DNA from: Candidatus Manganitrophus morganii
GTDB taxonomy: Bacteria > Nitrospirota > Nitrospiria > SBBL01 > Manganitrophaceae
Assembly: GCA_021651055.1 (NCBI GenBank)
Contig: JAJHOH010000001.1
Coordinates: 2,542,001-2,606,000, forward strand
DNA length: 64,000 nucleotides
Reading direction: 5' to 3'
Below are positions 62,696-64,000 of the stretch, one piece after another. A program made the position numbers and the translations under genes. Every line of letters begins with the position of its first letter. Within the stretch, counting starts at the first letter, position 1. The notes below the pieces were generated by a model that was not told the origin of the DNA, made no database searches, and was given only the letters and a program-made list of their open reading frames with translations.

Positions 62696-63541
62696 ATGGA
62701 AATTTACGTTGCTGAAAATGCAGGCTTCTGTTTCGGGGTGAAGCGGGCGGTGAAGATGGCGTTCGACGCGGCCGAGAGCTATCAAGGAGAGGTCCATAGC
62801 CTCGGGCCATTGATCCATAACCCGCAGGTCGTCGAACGGCTGGCACAAAAGGGGGTTCAAAAGGTCGAGCGTTTGGACCAGATTGAGAATGGAGTGGTCA
62901 TTCTTCGATCGCACGGTGTTTCTTCCCCTCAAGTAGTCCAGGATGCCGAAGCACAGGGGCTGCACATCATCGACGCCACCTGTCCGTTTGTGACCAACGC
63001 GCAGCGATATGCAAAACAACTGGTCGATGAAGGATATCAGGTGGTGATGGTCGGGGATCGGAATCACCCCGAGTCTCAGAGCGTCCTCGGGCATGCCGGG
63101 GGAGAGATCCTGGTGACGGAGGATTTCGACGAGATCAAGCAGATGTTGAACCGGTTCACCCGGAAGCGATTGGGCATCATTTCCCAAACGACGCAAACCT
63201 ATGGAAAATTTTCTGAAATTGTAGTAAAATGCCTCCAAATCTGCGAAGAGGTCAAAATCTTCAACACCATCTGTTACGCTACCGAGGATCGCCAGACGGA
63301 GGCGCAGAGCCTTTCGGAAACGGTGGAAGTGATGGTGGTGGTGGGGGGAAAGAACTCCGCGAACACGACCCATCTGGCCGATATCTGCCGCGAAAAGGGG
63401 GTCCGGGTTTACCACGTTGAGACGGCGCAGGAGATCGATCGGCATTGGTTTGAAGGGGTTCAGAAGACCGGGGTGACGGCGGGGGCCTCAACGCCCGATT
63501 GGATTATTCAAGAGGTGATCAGTTATTTAAAAACGATTTAA
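62696..63541 (+). CDS. ispH: 4-Hydroxy-3-methylbut-2-enyl diphosphate reductase
   Basis: It makes IPP and DMAPP in the last step of the MEP pathway with a [4Fe-4S] cluster. The 281-residue protein has the three ligands C12, C96 and C193 (AGFCFGVKRAV, IDATCPFV, NTICYATEDRQTEA) and substrate residues H41, H74, H124 and TAGASTPDW near the end. The ATG at 62696 is preceded by GAGGGGTGGGG; a GTG two codons before is possible. In some Clostridia ispH is fused to rpsA, which follows here as a separate gene. Confidence 0.97.
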   Translation: MEIYVAENAGFCFGVKRAVKMAFDAAESYQGEVHSLGPLIHNPQVVERLAQKGVQKVERLDQIENGVVILRSHGVSSPQVVQDAEAQGLHIIDATCPFVTNAQRYAKQLVDEGYQVVMVGDRNHPESQSVLGHAGGEILVTEDFDEIKQMLNRFTRKRLGIISQTTQTYGKFSEIVVKCLQICEEVKIFNTICYATEDRQTEAQSLSETVEVMVVVGGKNSANTTHLADICREKGVRVYHVETAQEIDRHWFEGVQKTGVTAGASTPDWIIQEVISYLKTI

Positions 63542-63551
63542 AGGAATCAGA

Positions 63552-63568
63552 GGCGGCCTCAGGCCGCC
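63552..63568 (+). terminator. Possible hairpin after ispH
   Basis: GGCGGC (63552-63557) and GCCGCC (63563-63568) pair with a 5-base loop, followed by GTTTCCGTTG. The T-run is broken, so it is a weak terminator or attenuator between ispH and rpsA. Confidence 0.4.
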
Positions 63569-63678
63569 GTTTCCGTTGTTTGAGAAATGACCAATATAGA
63601 GGCCGGCATCGGAGGGCCTGATTCCACTCCGCACAGGCCGGCCGCTAAATTCGAAGAAGAGGGGAGAGAATAGTTTTT
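63569..63678 (+). promoter_or_regulatory. Leader of rpsA
   Basis: The gap holds a possible -10 (TATAGA, 63595-63600) without a good -35, and a hairpin of GGCCTG (63615-63620) with CAGGCC (63634-63639). GGGGAGAGAA at 63661-63670 is the ribosome site. Leaders of rpsA are known to be self-regulated in E. coli; whether this one is cannot be told. Confidence 0.35.
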
Positions 63679-64000
63679 ATGGCAAAAGGAAAAAGAACGG
63701 TTTTTGATGCCGATGAGATGCTTGACTCCGAGAAGAGCCAGGAGCGGATGGAGCTTGAAGCGCTCTATGCCGAGACGTTCAAAAATCTCCAAGAGGGGAG
63801 CGTCGTAGAAGGGATCATCCTTTCCATTCAAGAAGACGGGATCATGGTCGATATCGGATATAAGTCCGAAGGGATGGTCGCCAGACAGGAATTCACCCCC
63901 GAAGAGATCGGCAAGCTCAAAGCGGGGGAGAAGATCCAGATCTACCTTGAAGAGCGGGAAGACTCCGAGGGAAACATTATCCTCTCGAAGGAAAAAGCCG
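63679..64000 (+). CDS. rpsA: 30S ribosomal protein S1, N-terminal part (cut by window edge)
   Basis: S1 binds mRNA on the small ribosomal subunit and helps start translation. The visible 107 residues start MAKGKRTVFDADEMLDSE and contain the first S1 RNA-binding domain: LQEGSVVEGIILSIQEDGIMVDIGYKSEGMVARQEF. The gene runs on past base 64000. The short acidic N-terminus before domain 1 is like that of S1 outside the Enterobacteria. It follows ispH, as in many genomes. Confidence 0.93.
   Translation, partial: MAKGKRTVFDADEMLDSEKSQERMELEALYAETFKNLQEGSVVEGIILSIQEDGIMVDIGYKSEGMVARQEFTPEEIGKLKAGEKIQIYLEEREDSEGNIILSKEKA

Overview
The window reads as chromosome of a free-living, respiring Gram-negative bacterium. 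Outer-membrane parts (a PilQ secretin, a porin and an Omp85-type barrel, both barrel proteins ending in Phe), a full type IVa pilus assembly set, a complete 14-subunit complex I and an F-type ATP synthase all point that way. The mix of genes and their neighbourhoods looks like Nitrospirota or a relative; this is an inference from gene content and order, with no marker gene to fix it. I see no tRNA, rRNA, CRISPR array, transposase or prophage. Coding density is high and almost everything is on the + strand; the only clear minus-strand gene is at 19177-21762.

Layout. (1) 2-8772: the end of pilB, then pilC, then a run of prepilin-type proteins: one degenerate, one MSHA-like major pilin, three pseudopilins and two PilX/MshP-like proteins, one of which carries four tandem modules. 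A large secreted Ig-like protein closes the run. (2) 8849-13125: a tiny MerR-type regulator overlapping pilM, then pilN, pilO, pilP and pilQ. (3) 13185-21762: cutA, a membrane-anchored M23 peptidase, a cold-shock protein, secA, a GAF-GGDEF diguanylate cyclase and, convergent, an M1-peptidase-like/Omp85 fusion. (4) 21905-38002: a MidA/NDUFAF7-type methyltransferase followed by nuoABCDEFGHIJKLMN, with a near-consensus promoter inside the 3' end of the methyltransferase gene. (5) 38202-46463: the ATP synthase genes (atpZ, I, B, E, F, H, then A, G, D, C), interrupted between atpH and atpA by a receiver plus histidine-phosphoacceptor protein. (6) 46699-55653: a porin, uvrC, yebC-ruvC-ruvA-ruvB, a MoaB/Mog protein and a hybrid histidine kinase. 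(7) 55821-64000: an aromatic amino acid cluster (pheA, a HisC-type aminotransferase, aroF, tyrA, aroA) that runs into cmk, plsC, ispH and the start of rpsA.

How the parts work together. Regions 1 and 2 build the pilus motor platform, the alignment complex, the outer-membrane pore and a set of minor pilins that could carry adhesive modules at the tip. Region 4 couples NADH oxidation to proton pumping, and region 5 uses the proton gradient to make ATP. The methyltransferase beside nuo may modify NuoD, which keeps both conserved arginines of that segment. Region 7 supplies the first step of the shikimate route, EPSP synthase and the branches to Phe and Tyr.

The observations I rate highest are the M1-like/Omp85 fusion with a near-leaderless start, the receiver-phosphoacceptor gene inside the ATP synthase locus, the four-module minor pilin, the MidA-nuo linkage, an epsilon subunit without its C-terminal domain, and small dispersed intergenic repeats, one family of which brackets aroA.
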